Shown piece by piece: positions 50,169 to 58,946 of a stretch of 64,000 nucleotides of DNA. The translations under genes were made by a program, and so were the position numbers. Source of the stretch: Hallerella sp963660435. Lineage in GTDB: Bacteria > Fibrobacterota > Fibrobacteria > Fibrobacterales > Fibrobacteraceae. Position 1 is the stretch's first letter. Each line of letters opens with the position of its first letter. The notes beneath the pieces were generated by a model. It saw only the letters and a list, made by a program, of their open reading frames with translations. It ran no database searches and was not told where the DNA came from. Where the stretch lies: the NCBI GenBank assembly GCA_963660435.1, contig CAVKYI010000002.1, positions 124,001 to 188,000 of the forward strand. The letters are read 5' to 3'.

Positions 50169-51746
50169 ATGATAGGAAAGGTAAACGACGATTTCTTCAC
50201 CAAGGCGATTCTCGCAAGGACCGGATGCGCTAGCGCAAAAGTCGTAATCGGCCCGGCAATGGGCGTGGATTCCGCCATCTTGAAGGTTCCCGGCGGCTTC
50301 ATAGCAATCGCCGAAGACCCGATTTTTCCATCCGTCCGCATGACTCCGAAAGATTTCGCCTACGTCACGGTCCACATCGGCGCAAGCGACGTCGCCGTCA
50401 TGGGAATCAAGCCGGAATTCATGACATACTCGTTACTGCTTCCTCCGGACACGAAAGAGGATTACATCGCAAGTCTAGTCCGGGAAATCAGCGCCGAGGC
50501 GAAACGAGAGGGAATTTCGATCGTCGGAGGCCATACGGGCTACTACGGAGCGGTCACCTGCCCGACAATCGGCGGGATCACGGTCTGGGGATATGGCAAA
50601 AGATACGTTTCGCCGAAAGGCGCAAGGACAGGCGACAACCTGGTAATCACCAAGGGAATCGCCATCGAGGCGGCAGCCCTTCTGGGATTCGAACTGGGCG
50701 AAGCGCTCAAGGGAAAGCTCGAAAGCAGGGACATTCGACGCGCCGCCAGGCGCATGAAGGAAATTTCCGTCGTCAAGGATGCGGAAATCGCTTCGAAATT
50801 CCAAGGCGTCCATGCGATGCACGATGCGACCGAGGGCGGAACCAAGCGCGGAGTCTGGGAAGTCGCCGAAGCGTCCGGAAAAGGCGTCCTGCTCGACATG
50901 GATTCCTACAGGATTCCGGGAGACATCGCCAACATCTGCCGGATCTTCGGACTCGATCCGTGGGAAATCATCAGCGAAGGCACGCTCGTCATCGCAGTCT
51001 CCCCGAAAGACACGGTCGCTCTCCAAAAGGCGCTGGCCGCGAAGGGTATCCAGAGCGCAGTCGTCGGAAAATTCATGGACAGGAAATACGGGCGAAAAAC
51101 GCTCCGAAACGGAAAGACCGAGGATTTCCTGCCGCCGACGAAGGACTTTTTCTGGGACGTTTTCTTTAACGCGGCGAACATTCTCTCGCAGGGAAATATC
51201 GAAGGCGGGCTTTCCGAAGGCGACAGGCTCTGCCGCGACCTCAAGGCTTGCGTCGATCGCCTGAAAGCGGCAAACATCTACAAGATGCTGCCGGAAATAG
51301 GGATGAATATCGGCTACACGGAAACCGGAACATCCCGAGAAGACGTGTGCGCCGTTCCCGGACGCATTTTCCGCGTCGAAAACGAGACATGTTCCGTACG
51401 CGAGCCCAAAATGGGAATCAGCGTCTATATGGCGGACTCGCTTCTTTCCATCCGAAAGAAATTTCCCGAAGCGAAATGCATTGCCGATTTTCGAAGCAGC
51501 CCGAAAATTCTTTCCGCCTGCAAGAAGGCGAAATTCCGAATCGTCGAAATGCCCACGCCCAAGGATCACTGGCAACGCGGAAACGATTACGACAGGGATC
51601 TCGAAAGAGTCATCGCCGAGACGCCCCTTCTTCCGGACATCATCGCCATTCCGGACCGGATCAATCTCGAAAAGCTGATTCTCGTCGTCGGAAACTCACT
51701 GGAAGACTTTGAACGAAAAGTTCTGAAAATCAACAGCGCGCTTTAA
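50169..51746 (+). CDS. AIR-synthase/HypE-like domain fused to ThiN-type domain
   Basis: A 525-residue fusion. Residues 1-345 match the AIRS fold of HypE/ThiL/SelD-type enzymes: VVIGPAMGVDSAIL, HIGASDVAVMGIKPEFM and IVGGHTGYYG bind the nucleotide. Residues 350-525 resemble ThiN, the archaeal-type thiamine-phosphate synthase domain: IGMNIGYTETGTSREDVCAVPGRIFRV, ADFRSSPK and PDIIAIPDR. The later His of the usual ThiN tail (YHxG) reads IPDR here, so activity is uncertain. Convergent thiE lies 61 bases away, supporting a role in thiamine. AGGA precedes the ATG. No Cys-containing HypE tail. Confidence 0.82.
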   Translation: MIGKVNDDFFTKAILARTGCASAKVVIGPAMGVDSAILKVPGGFIAIAEDPIFPSVRMTPKDFAYVTVHIGASDVAVMGIKPEFMTYSLLLPPDTKEDYIASLVREISAEAKREGISIVGGHTGYYGAVTCPTIGGITVWGYGKRYVSPKGARTGDNLVITKGIAIEAAALLGFELGEALKGKLESRDIRRAARRMKEISVVKDAEIASKFQGVHAMHDATEGGTKRGVWEVAEASGKGVLLDMDSYRIPGDIANICRIFGLDPWEIISEGTLVIAVSPKDTVALQKALAAKGIQSAVVGKFMDRKYGRKTLRNGKTEDFLPPTKDFFWDVFFNAANILSQGNIEGGLSEGDRLCRDLKACVDRLKAANIYKMLPEIGMNIGYTETGTSREDVCAVPGRIFRVENETCSVREPKMGISVYMADSLLSIRKKFPEAKCIADFRSSPKILSACKKAKFRIVEMPTPKDHWQRGNDYDRDLERVIAETPLLPDIIAIPDRINLEKLILVVGNSLEDFERKVLKINSAL

Positions 51747-51807
51747 CCTTTCGCGACGGATCAAACAACGCCAAGAGGCCGAAGGCTAGAACTTTCGGCC
51801 TTCCCTT

Positions 51808-52449
51808 TTAAAACTTCGCATGGCCCTCGTCAAAGGCTTTCCGCAAATTTTCCGTTGCGATTTTCGGATCCCTTGCGGACATGATTTCCGAAACGACGGC
51901 AAGTCCATCGACACCGGAAGAAGCGACATCCGCGGCATTTGACAGGTGGATTCCCCCGATAGCGACAAGAGGATGTCGCGAAAGCGCTTTCGCCTTTCGA
52001 AGCCCATCTACCCCCAGTCCCTCTGCCGCGTCAAGCTTTGTCGTCGTCGAAAAAGCCTGGAACGCGACGTAATCCACATCGTAATCGTTCGCCGCGACGA
52101 GCTGTTCGTAATTGTCCGTAGAAAGCCCGATGATCTTGTCCTTTCCGAGCAGACGCCGCGCAACCGGATAAGGCAAGTCGCTCTGGCCGATATGCAGCCC
52201 ATCCGCATCGACAGCGAGCGCAATGTCGAGTCTGTCGTTGATGACAAGCGGAACGCCCGTTCCCCGCAAGATTTCTTTCAGCTTCAATGCGAGTTCGTAA
52301 AATTCCAGCGAAGAAGATTCCTTTTCCCGAAGCTGTACAATGCCGACACCGCCCGAGAGCGATTCTTCCACGACTTTTTCTAGCGGACGACCGAGCGAAA
52401 GCCCACGATCCGTCACCAGATAGACCTTCAAGTATTCCTTTGCATCCAT
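51808..52449 (-). CDS. thiE: Thiamine-phosphate synthase
   Basis: A 213-residue TIM-barrel synthase joining the pyrimidine and thiazole moieties of thiamine. YLVTDRGLSLGR, GIVQLREKESSSLEF, LVINDRLDIALAVDADGLHIGQSDL, IIGLST and VAIGGIHLSNA are all standard. The start (MDAKEYLKV) has AAGGAG upstream; the longer frame is unsupported. TATATTGG further upstream may be its -10. I found no TPP riboswitch motif in its leader. It is convergent with the AIRS-ThiN fusion, which could supply a second, ThiN-type, route. Confidence 0.93.
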   Translation of the reverse strand: MDAKEYLKVYLVTDRGLSLGRPLEKVVEESLSGGVGIVQLREKESSSLEFYELALKLKEILRGTGVPLVINDRLDIALAVDADGLHIGQSDLPYPVARRLLGKDKIIGLSTDNYEQLVAANDYDVDYVAFQAFSTTTKLDAAEGLGVDGLRKAKALSRHPLVAIGGIHLSNAADVASSGVDGLAVVSEIMSARDPKIATENLRKAFDEGHAKF

Positions 52450-52539
52450 AAAGACTCCTTGTCTTTCCATTTTTCGCCCCAATATAGTCAAGCATTCGAC
52501 GATTTTCAAAAAAAAATTCAAGAATCCATTCCTTTTCCC

Positions 52540-52568
52540 TTGACAGCGCCATTTTTTTTATCTATAAT
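52540..52568 (+). promoter_or_regulatory. Canonical promoter of tRNA-Gly
   Basis: TTGACA (52540-52545), a 17-base spacer and TATAAT (52563-52568), a perfect sigma-70 consensus, with the tRNA 5' end 12 bases on. Confidence 0.88.
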
Positions 52569-52580
52569 TGGGCTGTCCTC

Positions 52581-52653
<73 letters not shown>

Positions 52654-52660
52654 CGATCAA

Positions 52661-52685
52661 AGCTCCACGAAAGTGGGGCTTTTTT
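52661..52685 (+). terminator. Terminator of tRNA-Gly
   Basis: An 8-bp stem (AGCTCCAC with GTGGGGCT, one wobble), GAAA tetraloop and six T residues. Confidence 0.93.
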
Positions 52686-52738
52686 CATTCCATCCCGATT
52701 CGCGAAATCTGTCCGAGCCAATCTTCCGTCCCTTTTGC

Positions 52739-52744
52739 TATCTT
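52739..52744 (+). promoter_or_regulatory. Probable -10 box (TATCTT) of asnS
   Basis: TATCTT ends seven bases before the asnS ATG at 52752, with no Shine-Dalgarno, the same layout as at ung. Confidence 0.5.
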
Positions 52745-52751
52745 AGGCGAC

Positions 52752-54050
52752 ATGCTCCAAAAGATCTATATTCGTCATCTGGGCGATTTCGTCGGCAAGG
52801 ACGTCGAACTTTCGGGCTGGGCCATGCGCGTCCGAAGTTCCGGAAAAGTCTGTTTCATCCAGTTCCGGGACGGGACGGGATTCATCCAGGTTGTCGCTAG
52901 CGTAAAAGACGTTTCAGAAGAAGAATTCAACCTCGTCAGGCATCTTTCGCAGGAAAGCGCCATCCGCATCCGGGGAAAGGTCGTTTCGCAGCCCAAGGCG
53001 CCTTCTGGCCTTGAAATAGTCGCCTCGCGCATATCGCTCGTTTCCGATACAAAGGACTACCCGATTTCTCCCAAGGAACACGGAACGGATTTTTTGATGG
53101 ACTGGCGCCACCTGTGGATTCGCAGCCCGCGCGAACACGCCATTCTCACCATCCGTCATCGCATCGTCCAGGCGATTCGCGAATACTTTGACTCCAGAGA
53201 CTTCACCCTAGTCGATGCGCCGATCTTTACGCCAAACGAATGCGAAGGTTCGAGCACGCTGTTCTGCACGCCCTATTTCGAAAACAAGGCCTATCTTTCG
53301 CAGAGCGGCCAGCTCTACATGGAAGCGGCCTGTGCGGCATTTGGCAGGGCCTATTGCTTTGGACCGACATTCCGCGCCGAGAACTCGAACACGAGACGCC
53401 ACCTGACGGAATTCTGGATGGTCGAACCCGAAGTCGCCTACATGGATCTCGACGGAGACATCGAACTCGCCGAAGGCCTTGTCCAGGCGATAGCGAAAAA
53501 GGTTCTCTCGGAAAGCGCGCGGGAACTCGAACTTCTCGGTCGCGATACCAGGGCGCTGGAAATCACGGCAAGCGAACCGTTCGCCCGCATCAGCTATACG
53601 GAGGCCGTAAAGATCATCCAGGATTCGGGAGCCCCTTTCAAATGGGGTGACGATTTCGGCGGAGCGGACGAAACAATCGTCGGAAAACATTTCGAAAGAC
53701 CTGTCGTCGTCTATGACTACCCTGCGGAAATCAAGCCTTTCTACATGAAGCGCAGTGCGGAAAATCCGAAAGTCGTCCGCAACATGGACATTCTCGCTCC
53801 GGAAGGATTCGGGGAAATCATCGGGGGCGGCCAACGCGAAGAAAACCTCGAAATTCTCGAAGATTCCATCAAGAAGCAGGGACTTTCGCCCGAAACCTAT
53901 TCCTGGTACCTGGACATTCGCCGTTACGGCTCCGTACCGCATGCGGGATTCGGGCTTGGACTCGAACGGACGGTCGCCTGGATTTGCAACCTTCCCCACG
54001 TCCGGGAAACGGGCGCTTTTCCGAGACTTCCCCATCGGCTAAAGCCCTGA
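52752..54050 (+). CDS. asnS: Asparagine--tRNA ligase
   Basis: A 432-residue class IIb synthetase. The N-terminal OB fold (VELSGWAMRVRSSGKVCFIQFRDGTG) binds the anticodon. Motif 2 is FGPTFRAENSNTRRHLTEFWMVEPE and motif 3 is GFGLGLERTVAWI. GEIIGGGQREENLEIL and PFYMKRS are AsnRS-type rather than AspRS-type. The frame is open further upstream into the tRNA-Gly region, but the start chosen matches the family N-terminus. Its promoter-like box is seven bases before the ATG. Confidence 0.94.
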   Translation: MLQKIYIRHLGDFVGKDVELSGWAMRVRSSGKVCFIQFRDGTGFIQVVASVKDVSEEEFNLVRHLSQESAIRIRGKVVSQPKAPSGLEIVASRISLVSDTKDYPISPKEHGTDFLMDWRHLWIRSPREHAILTIRHRIVQAIREYFDSRDFTLVDAPIFTPNECEGSSTLFCTPYFENKAYLSQSGQLYMEAACAAFGRAYCFGPTFRAENSNTRRHLTEFWMVEPEVAYMDLDGDIELAEGLVQAIAKKVLSESARELELLGRDTRALEITASEPFARISYTEAVKIIQDSGAPFKWGDDFGGADETIVGKHFERPVVVYDYPAEIKPFYMKRSAENPKVVRNMDILAPEGFGEIIGGGQREENLEILEDSIKKQGLSPETYSWYLDIRRYGSVPHAGFGLGLERTVAWICNLPHVRETGAFPRLPHRLKP

Positions 54051-54106
54051 TTGACTTTCGAAATGCCATTTTATATTTTAGAGTCCGTTCCAAATAGGAG
54101 TTTCGC

Positions 54107-54646
54107 ATGCGTTTTTCGGTAAAAGCGATTGCGTTCGTTGCCTTTTTTTCCATCTTCGCCTTTGGGCAGACGGATATTCCCAAGCAGGAAGTCCCGACCC
54201 TCTTGCAGGATTCCGTCGGAAACCCGATGAAAATCGACTTTATGCAGACCCTCGCCGGAGTGAACGATCCGGGAATGCTCTTTGCCCATTTCAGCGGCAA
54301 GCCTCTCGTCATCTACTACTTCAGCCCCAAATGCCCACACTGCCAGGCGAGCTTTCCCGAAATGCAGTCGCTCATCAAAAAATACGAGCCAAAAGGTCTG
54401 ACGGGTGTAGGAATTTCCATCGGAGGCGGCATCAAGAAGAACGACGTGCGCCTCTTCATCGACCAGTTCAACGCGACATTTCCCATTTTCCAGGACGTAA
54501 ACGCCAAGTTCGGACCCACCTACGGAACAGGCTACGTCCCTGTCGTCTTCATCGTGAACAAGGACGGCACCTTCTACCGATTCGGCGACCTGTCCAAAAA
54601 GAGCTTCGAACAGATCGATTCGCTTCTGGACAAGATGTTTCCCTAG
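54107..54646 (+). CDS. TlpA-like thioredoxin-fold protein (periplasmic)
   Basis: A 179-residue exported thioredoxin-fold protein: signal peptide (VKAIAFVAFFSIFAFGQ), then a domain with the redox motif KCPHCQASFPEM and the cis-Pro region GTGYVPVVFIVNKDG. It probably reduces or reshapes disulfides in the periplasm, as TlpA/ResA do. AGGAG lies before the ATG, and TTGACT with TATTTT upstream forms a fair promoter. It ends before a shared terminator. No cytochrome maturation genes are nearby. Confidence 0.87.
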   Translation: MRFSVKAIAFVAFFSIFAFGQTDIPKQEVPTLLQDSVGNPMKIDFMQTLAGVNDPGMLFAHFSGKPLVIYYFSPKCPHCQASFPEMQSLIKKYEPKGLTGVGISIGGGIKKNDVRLFIDQFNATFPIFQDVNAKFGPTYGTGYVPVVFIVNKDGTFYRFGDLSKKSFEQIDSLLDKMFP

Positions 54647-54747
54647 AGAGTCACCTCTAGAAATTCAATTTTCAAAAATTTGGTTGCGACGCTTCGCGCC
54701 GGTTCGTCATTCAGAGTGGCAAATATCTTCAAGATTTCTCCTTACGG

Positions 54748-54778
54748 AAATCGCGCGGTTCAAGGAACCGCGCGATTT
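54748..54778. terminator. Bidirectional terminator between TlpA-like and dapL genes
   Basis: A perfect 14-bp stem (AAATCGCGCGGTTC / GAACCGCGCGATTT) with a three-base loop, A-rich at one side and T-rich at the other, lies between convergent genes and can serve both directions. Confidence 0.85.
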
Positions 54779-54799
54779 TCGCTTTAAACCGAAGTCTAT

Positions 54800-56035
54800 C
54801 TACCAGACAAATTTCACACCCGAAAGTCTGCGCCTGATTTCGTCCATCAGGACGACTTCCGCCGTTTCCGAATCCGCCGTAAACGTCACGCTGAAGCGGA
54901 TGAAGTGCCCCGCATCGTCCCAGGGAACCGTCGAGATCTGCTTTTCGCGAATCAGCCACTGCGAAAAATCCTCGGCAGTCGCAAAGGATTCGCCGCCTTC
55001 GATACCCTTCGGAGATTTCGCATATAGGTAAAAACTTCCCTTTGGCTTCTTTACGCGGAACCCGACATCGGAAAGAGCCTTGACCAGCAAATCGTGCCTT
55101 CTGGAATACTTCGCGACGGTCCGCTCCGTAATCGACGGCGAAGAAAGAGCCTCGACTCCCGCATACTGGATAGCCTTGAACTGGCCCGAATCGTTGTTGT
55201 CCTTGACGCACGCAAAGCCTTTCACGATCTTCTCGTTTCCCGCGACAAACCCGAGACGCCAGCCTGTCATGTTGAACGCCTTCGAAAGGGACTGTATTTC
55301 CACGCCGACATCCTTCGCCCCGGGAACGGAAAGAAAGCTGAGCGGGGCGTAGCCGTCAAAGGTAAGCGCCGCATAGGCAGCATCGGACACGACGATGACG
55401 TGATTTTTCCTTGCGAACTCGACGACTTTCGCAAAGAATTCGGGCGTAGCCACGGCTCCCGTAGGATTGTTCGGATAGTTGATGTAGAGGATCTTGGCGC
55501 GTTTCGCAATATCCGCGGGAACACTCGACAAATCCGGCAAGAAATCGTTTTCGGGAAGCAACGGAAGCGGATAGACTTCTCCGCCGAGGAAGCGCGTCAT
55601 CGTTCCGAGAACACCATACCCGGGAACCGTCACTATCGAGACATCGCCCGGATTGATAAAGGCCTGCGGAATCATCGCGAGCGCGGGCTTCGAACCGATG
55701 CTGTGGCAGATCTCGTTCTGCGGATCCAGTCCGTGCACGCCGAAAACTTTTTCCATATACTTCGCCGCCGCTTCCTGGAACGGCAAGATTCCGTTATCCG
55801 AATATCCGCGGTTTTCCCACTTTCCCGCCTCCGAAGCAAGCCTTTTCACGACCGCCGGATCCGCCATCCAGTCCGGTTCCCCGACCCCCATGTCGATAAT
55901 CGGCGTTTCGGGATGCGACTTTTCCGCTTCGCGCCTCGCCCGCTTGATCTTTTCGAACTTGTAGAGGACGGTTCCCTTTCCGAAGGAACTTCCGCCGATG
56001 CGTTCCGCAAAGAGGTTCTGGATATAATCTTCCAT
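54800..56035 (-). CDS. dapL: LL-diaminopimelate aminotransferase
   Basis: A 411-residue fold-type I PLP enzyme, converting tetrahydrodipicolinate to LL-diaminopimelate in one step, for lysine and peptidoglycan. IDMGVGEPDW, GYSDNGILPFQEAAAKYM, ILYINYPNNPTGAV, VVSDAAYAAL and QSLSKAFNMTGWRLGF (PLP Lys) are characteristic. The N-terminal segment differs slightly from plant-type DapL, so a related aminotransferase is a minor alternative. GGAGA precedes the ATG. Monocistronic. Confidence 0.88.
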   Translation of the reverse strand: MEDYIQNLFAERIGGSSFGKGTVLYKFEKIKRARREAEKSHPETPIIDMGVGEPDWMADPAVVKRLASEAGKWENRGYSDNGILPFQEAAAKYMEKVFGVHGLDPQNEICHSIGSKPALAMIPQAFINPGDVSIVTVPGYGVLGTMTRFLGGEVYPLPLLPENDFLPDLSSVPADIAKRAKILYINYPNNPTGAVATPEFFAKVVEFARKNHVIVVSDAAYAALTFDGYAPLSFLSVPGAKDVGVEIQSLSKAFNMTGWRLGFVAGNEKIVKGFACVKDNNDSGQFKAIQYAGVEALSSPSITERTVAKYSRRHDLLVKALSDVGFRVKKPKGSFYLYAKSPKGIEGGESFATAEDFSQWLIREKQISTVPWDDAGHFIRFSVTFTADSETAEVVLMDEIRRRLSGVKFVW

Positions 56036-56202
56036 ATGATTCTCCGAAGTTGTTTTTCGGAAAATTTAAAATGTGAACGGGAAATTCACCCGAAGGTTCC
56101 CGGAAGCTTTTTCGACTTCGACCGCCGGTTCATCGTCCATCGATTTTTTTTTGCGACATATTTGTCAAGTTTCAGGAAACACGTTCCGTTCTCCGCACAG
56201 CC

Positions 56203-56228
56203 AAAAAAAACTCGCCGAGAACGACGAG
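56203..56228 (-). terminator. Terminator of the TPR protein gene
   Basis: On the minus strand a 7-bp stem (CTCGTCG with CGGCGAG, one wobble), four-base loop, then eight T residues, about 30 bases after the 56257 stop. Confidence 0.88.
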
Positions 56229-56256
56229 CCTTTCTTGAAATTTCAAGCGTTTAAAA

Positions 56257-56970
56257 TCAGAGAGTCGCAATCAGCTTCCGAGCGCGATCCACGTAAACCG
56301 GGCTGTCTCCATATTTCTTGAGGAGCTTTTCGGCGGTTGCCTTTGCCTTGTCCGGATATCCCATCTGGCAATAGACAAGGGAAAGCTTCCAGAGCGCGTC
56401 GGCTACAGTCGGAACGGGATCCGCCGGTTCGACCTTTTCATAGCGATCTTCCAGGTCACCGGTCCGCTTGCCAAACTCGGCGATGAACTTTTCGAGAAGA
56501 CTTACCGCCGCGGCGTAATCCTTCTTTTCTATCGCGACCGCAGCCTGTCCATGCATCGCGCCACCGCGAACGAGCGGCAACTTTCCCGCATTGTCGAGCG
56601 CTTTCTGGTAGAGAATCGCCGCGGCATCGAATTCTCCGTTCTGAAAGTGGATGTTCCCCGAAAGAAGCGCAGCCTTGGCAAGGACGCTTCCGCTCAGCTC
56701 GTTTCCGGCGATCAAGCGGTCATATTCCGCAAGCGCGCTGTCCTTCTTGCCCGTATATTCGTAGGCAAGTGCCGGGCCTAGAAGCTCCGCCTGCGCCGCG
56801 TTCGTCTCAGTCCTCGACGCGTGAAAGCGTACCACCGCGATTACGGCGATGACGACGACAAGGAGTACGATACCCACCACCATTCCATGCTGGATAAAAA
56901 ATTCCTTCATTTCCGAATTTCCGGCAGAAGCGCCACCATTCGGCATGTTGTTCGGCATATTAGAGGCCAT
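56257..56970 (-). CDS. TPR-containing inner-membrane protein (YfgM-like)
   Basis: A 237-residue protein with an Asn/Met-rich N-terminus, one transmembrane helix near residues 31-48 (VVGIVLLVVVIAVIAVV) and TPR-like helices (ALAYEYTGKKDSALAEYDRLIAG, HFQNGEFDAAAILYQKALDNAG, KKDYAAAVSLLEKFIAEFGK, SLVYCQMGYPDKAKATAEKLLKKYG). The layout resembles YfgM/ancillary SecYEG translocon subunit. AGGA lies upstream. Single gene with its own terminator, between dapL and tRNA-Thr (divergent). Confidence 0.82.
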   Translation of the reverse strand: MASNMPNNMPNGGASAGNSEMKEFFIQHGMVVGIVLLVVVIAVIAVVRFHASRTETNAAQAELLGPALAYEYTGKKDSALAEYDRLIAGNELSGSVLAKAALLSGNIHFQNGEFDAAAILYQKALDNAGKLPLVRGGAMHGQAAVAIEKKDYAAAVSLLEKFIAEFGKRTGDLEDRYEKVEPADPVPTVADALWKLSLVYCQMGYPDKAKATAEKLLKKYGDSPVYVDRARKLIATL

Positions 56971-57029
56971 GTTTTTGGGTCCTTGAAAAAAATTTTAGCT
57001 CCAATATAGAAATTTTTCAAAATATTTGT

Positions 57030-57035
57030 TACATT
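57030..57035 (+). promoter_or_regulatory. Probable -10 box (TACATT) of tRNA-Thr
   Basis: TACATT lies 12 bases before the tRNA 5' end, the same distance as the -10 boxes of the other two tRNAs. The -35 is weak. Confidence 0.6.
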
Positions 57036-57047
57036 TGGTCTTGCGAT

Positions 57048-57120
57048 GCCACTCTAGCTCAGCTGGTAGAGCAGCTGATTCGTAATCAGCAGGTCGACAG
57101 TTCAAATCTGTTGGGTGGCT
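57048..57120 (+). tRNA. tRNA-Thr(CGT)
   Basis: A complete 73-base cloverleaf: acceptor GCCACTC paired with GGGTGGC, D-stem GCTC/GAGC, anticodon stem GCTGA/TCAGC with loop TTCGTAA (anticodon CGT), T-loop TTCAAAT, discriminator T. The CCA end is not encoded. Confidence 0.95.
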
Positions 57121-57124
57121 CTTT

Positions 57125-57153
57125 GACCGGATTCGAAAGAATCCGGTCTTTTT
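57125..57153 (+). terminator. Terminator of tRNA-Thr
   Basis: A perfect 10-bp stem (GACCGGATTC / GAATCCGGTC), GAAA tetraloop and five T residues. Confidence 0.93.
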
Positions 57154-57189
57154 ATATCGATAGATTTCGCCAAGTTCCCCATAATTTTT

Positions 57190-57195
57190 TAAATA
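57190..57195 (+). promoter_or_regulatory. Probable -10 box (TAAATA) of the XPB gene
   Basis: TAAATA ends eight bases before the ATG at 57204 and overlaps an earlier in-frame ATG at 57195, so the second ATG is the likely start. Confidence 0.4.
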
Positions 57196-57203
57196 TGGCG
57201 CCT

Positions 57204-58946
57204 ATGAATCCCGAAGGCGCAATCATCGTTCAAAGCAATATGGAAATTCTCGTCGAAGTGCACAACAGGCACTACGTCGAGGCCCGAGACGCAATCGCTC
57301 CGTTCACCGAACTGGTCAAGAGCCCGGAGCACTTGCACACATACCGCATTTCGCATCTTTCCCTCTGGAACGCCGCATCGACAGGCCTCACCGCCGACGA
57401 TGTCGTCCGCTGTCTCGAAGACCAGGGAAAGTATCCCGTTCCGGAAACCGTCGCGACGGAAATCCACGAATACATGGGCCGCTACGGGATGCTCAAGCTA
57501 GTCAAGAACGAGCGGGGGCTCTGCCTGGAATCGACCGACGCGGCTCTCTTCAAGGAAGTCTGCAAGCTGCCAAATGTCGCGGGCTGTCTACTGAAATTCG
57601 AAGGCGATACGGAAGCGTTAGTCGATCCGAACAAGCGCGGCATCCTCAAGATGACTCTCACGCTGAACGGATTTCCCGTCGAGGACATCGCGGGCTACGT
57701 CGCCGGCGATCCGCTTCCGATAGAGCTTCGCAAGGAAACGCTCGGCGGAAAGAAGCTCGAGCTCCGCAGCTACCAGAAGGACGCTTCGCAGATCTTCTAC
57801 GCGTCCGGTTCCGAAAAGGGCGGTTCGGGCGTCATCGTCCTCCCCTGCGGATCGGGCAAGACGCTCATCGGCATGGCGACGATGGCCCTGATGAAGACCC
57901 GCACCCTCATCCTCACCCCGAACATTTCCGCGGCTAGACAATGGATTCGCGAGCTTCTCGACAAGACGACTCTCACCGCGGACCAGGTAAAGGAATACTC
58001 GGGCGATGTCAAGGAAATCGGCCCCGTCACCGTCGCGACATACCAGATCTTGACCCAGAGAAAGCGCGTAAGGAAAGGCGATGCCGCAGAGGACGAAAAG
58101 AAGAACGAGGCGGACGACAAGCCTCTCGTGAACTTTCCCCTGTTCAGCGAGCACAAGTGGGGGCTGATGATCTACGACGAGGTTCATCTCCTGCCCGCGC
58201 CGGTCTTTCGCTTCAGCGCCGAAATGCAGGCAACGCGCCGTCTAGGCCTTACCGCGACGCTTGTCCGCGAAGACGGCAAGGAAACCGAAGTGTTCTCGCT
58301 CATCGGCCCGAAAAAGTTTGACCTTCCCTGGAAGATCCTCGAATCGCAAGGCTGGATAGCCACCGCGGACTGCAGCGAAATCCGCGTCACGATGACCGCC
58401 GAACAGAAGATGCAATACGCGCTCGCCCAGACGCGCGACAAGATTACGATAGCGAGCACGAACCCTCAAAAGGACGACGTCGTAAAAAAGCTCATCGAAA
58501 CGCACGACGAGCCGGAAGACCGCATCCTGATCATCGGGCAATACATCGACCAGCTGCAGAAGCTGTCCGAAAAGCTCGAAATTCCGCTGATCACGGGAAA
58601 GACGCCCAACAGGGAACGGGACAGGCTATACGGAGACTTCCGCAAGGGAACGCTCCGCAATCTCATGATTTCAAAAGTGGGAAACTTCGCGATAGACCTT
58701 CCCGACGCAAGCATTCTCATCCAGATTTCGGGAACTTTCGGAAGCCGCCAGGAAGAAGCCCAGAGGCTAGGCCGCGTCCTGCGTCCCAAGGAAGACGGTC
58801 GCCCGGCGCACTTCTTCTCGCTTGTGACCAAGGATTCCAAGGAACAGGAGTTCGCGATGAACCGGCAACTGTTCCTCACCGAGCAGGGATACGCCTACAA
58901 GATTCTCAACTATTCCAGCGGAGAGATAGTTCCCGCGGGAGCGTGA
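57204..58946 (+). CDS. XPB-family DNA helicase
   Basis: A 580-residue SF2 helicase of the XPB/Rad25 type. Residues 1-190 hold the N-terminal damage-recognition-like and helicase-associated region (ISHLSLWNAASTGLTADDVV). Then come Walker A PCGSGKT, motif II DEVH, the XPB-specific RED motif in ATLVREDGKE, and motif VI QRLGRVLRPK. A thumb-like insertion is Lys/Glu-rich near 290. XPB is eukaryotic and archaeal but occurs in some bacteria; a role in repair is inferred. The ATG is the second in frame, set by the -10 box. It overlaps the next gene (TGATG). Confidence 0.92.
   Translation: MNPEGAIIVQSNMEILVEVHNRHYVEARDAIAPFTELVKSPEHLHTYRISHLSLWNAASTGLTADDVVRCLEDQGKYPVPETVATEIHEYMGRYGMLKLVKNERGLCLESTDAALFKEVCKLPNVAGCLLKFEGDTEALVDPNKRGILKMTLTLNGFPVEDIAGYVAGDPLPIELRKETLGGKKLELRSYQKDASQIFYASGSEKGGSGVIVLPCGSGKTLIGMATMALMKTRTLILTPNISAARQWIRELLDKTTLTADQVKEYSGDVKEIGPVTVATYQILTQRKRVRKGDAAEDEKKNEADDKPLVNFPLFSEHKWGLMIYDEVHLLPAPVFRFSAEMQATRRLGLTATLVREDGKETEVFSLIGPKKFDLPWKILESQGWIATADCSEIRVTMTAEQKMQYALAQTRDKITIASTNPQKDDVVKKLIETHDEPEDRILIIGQYIDQLQKLSEKLEIPLITGKTPNRERDRLYGDFRKGTLRNLMISKVGNFAIDLPDASILIQISGTFGSRQEEAQRLGRVLRPKEDGRPAHFFSLVTKDSKEQEFAMNRQLFLTEQGYAYKILNYSSGEIVPAGA

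Noticed and set aside
52450..52540. TPP riboswitch upstream of thiE
   Set aside because: The leader between the -10-like TATATT and the ATG is too short, and I see no conserved CUGAGA or ACCUGAU elements.
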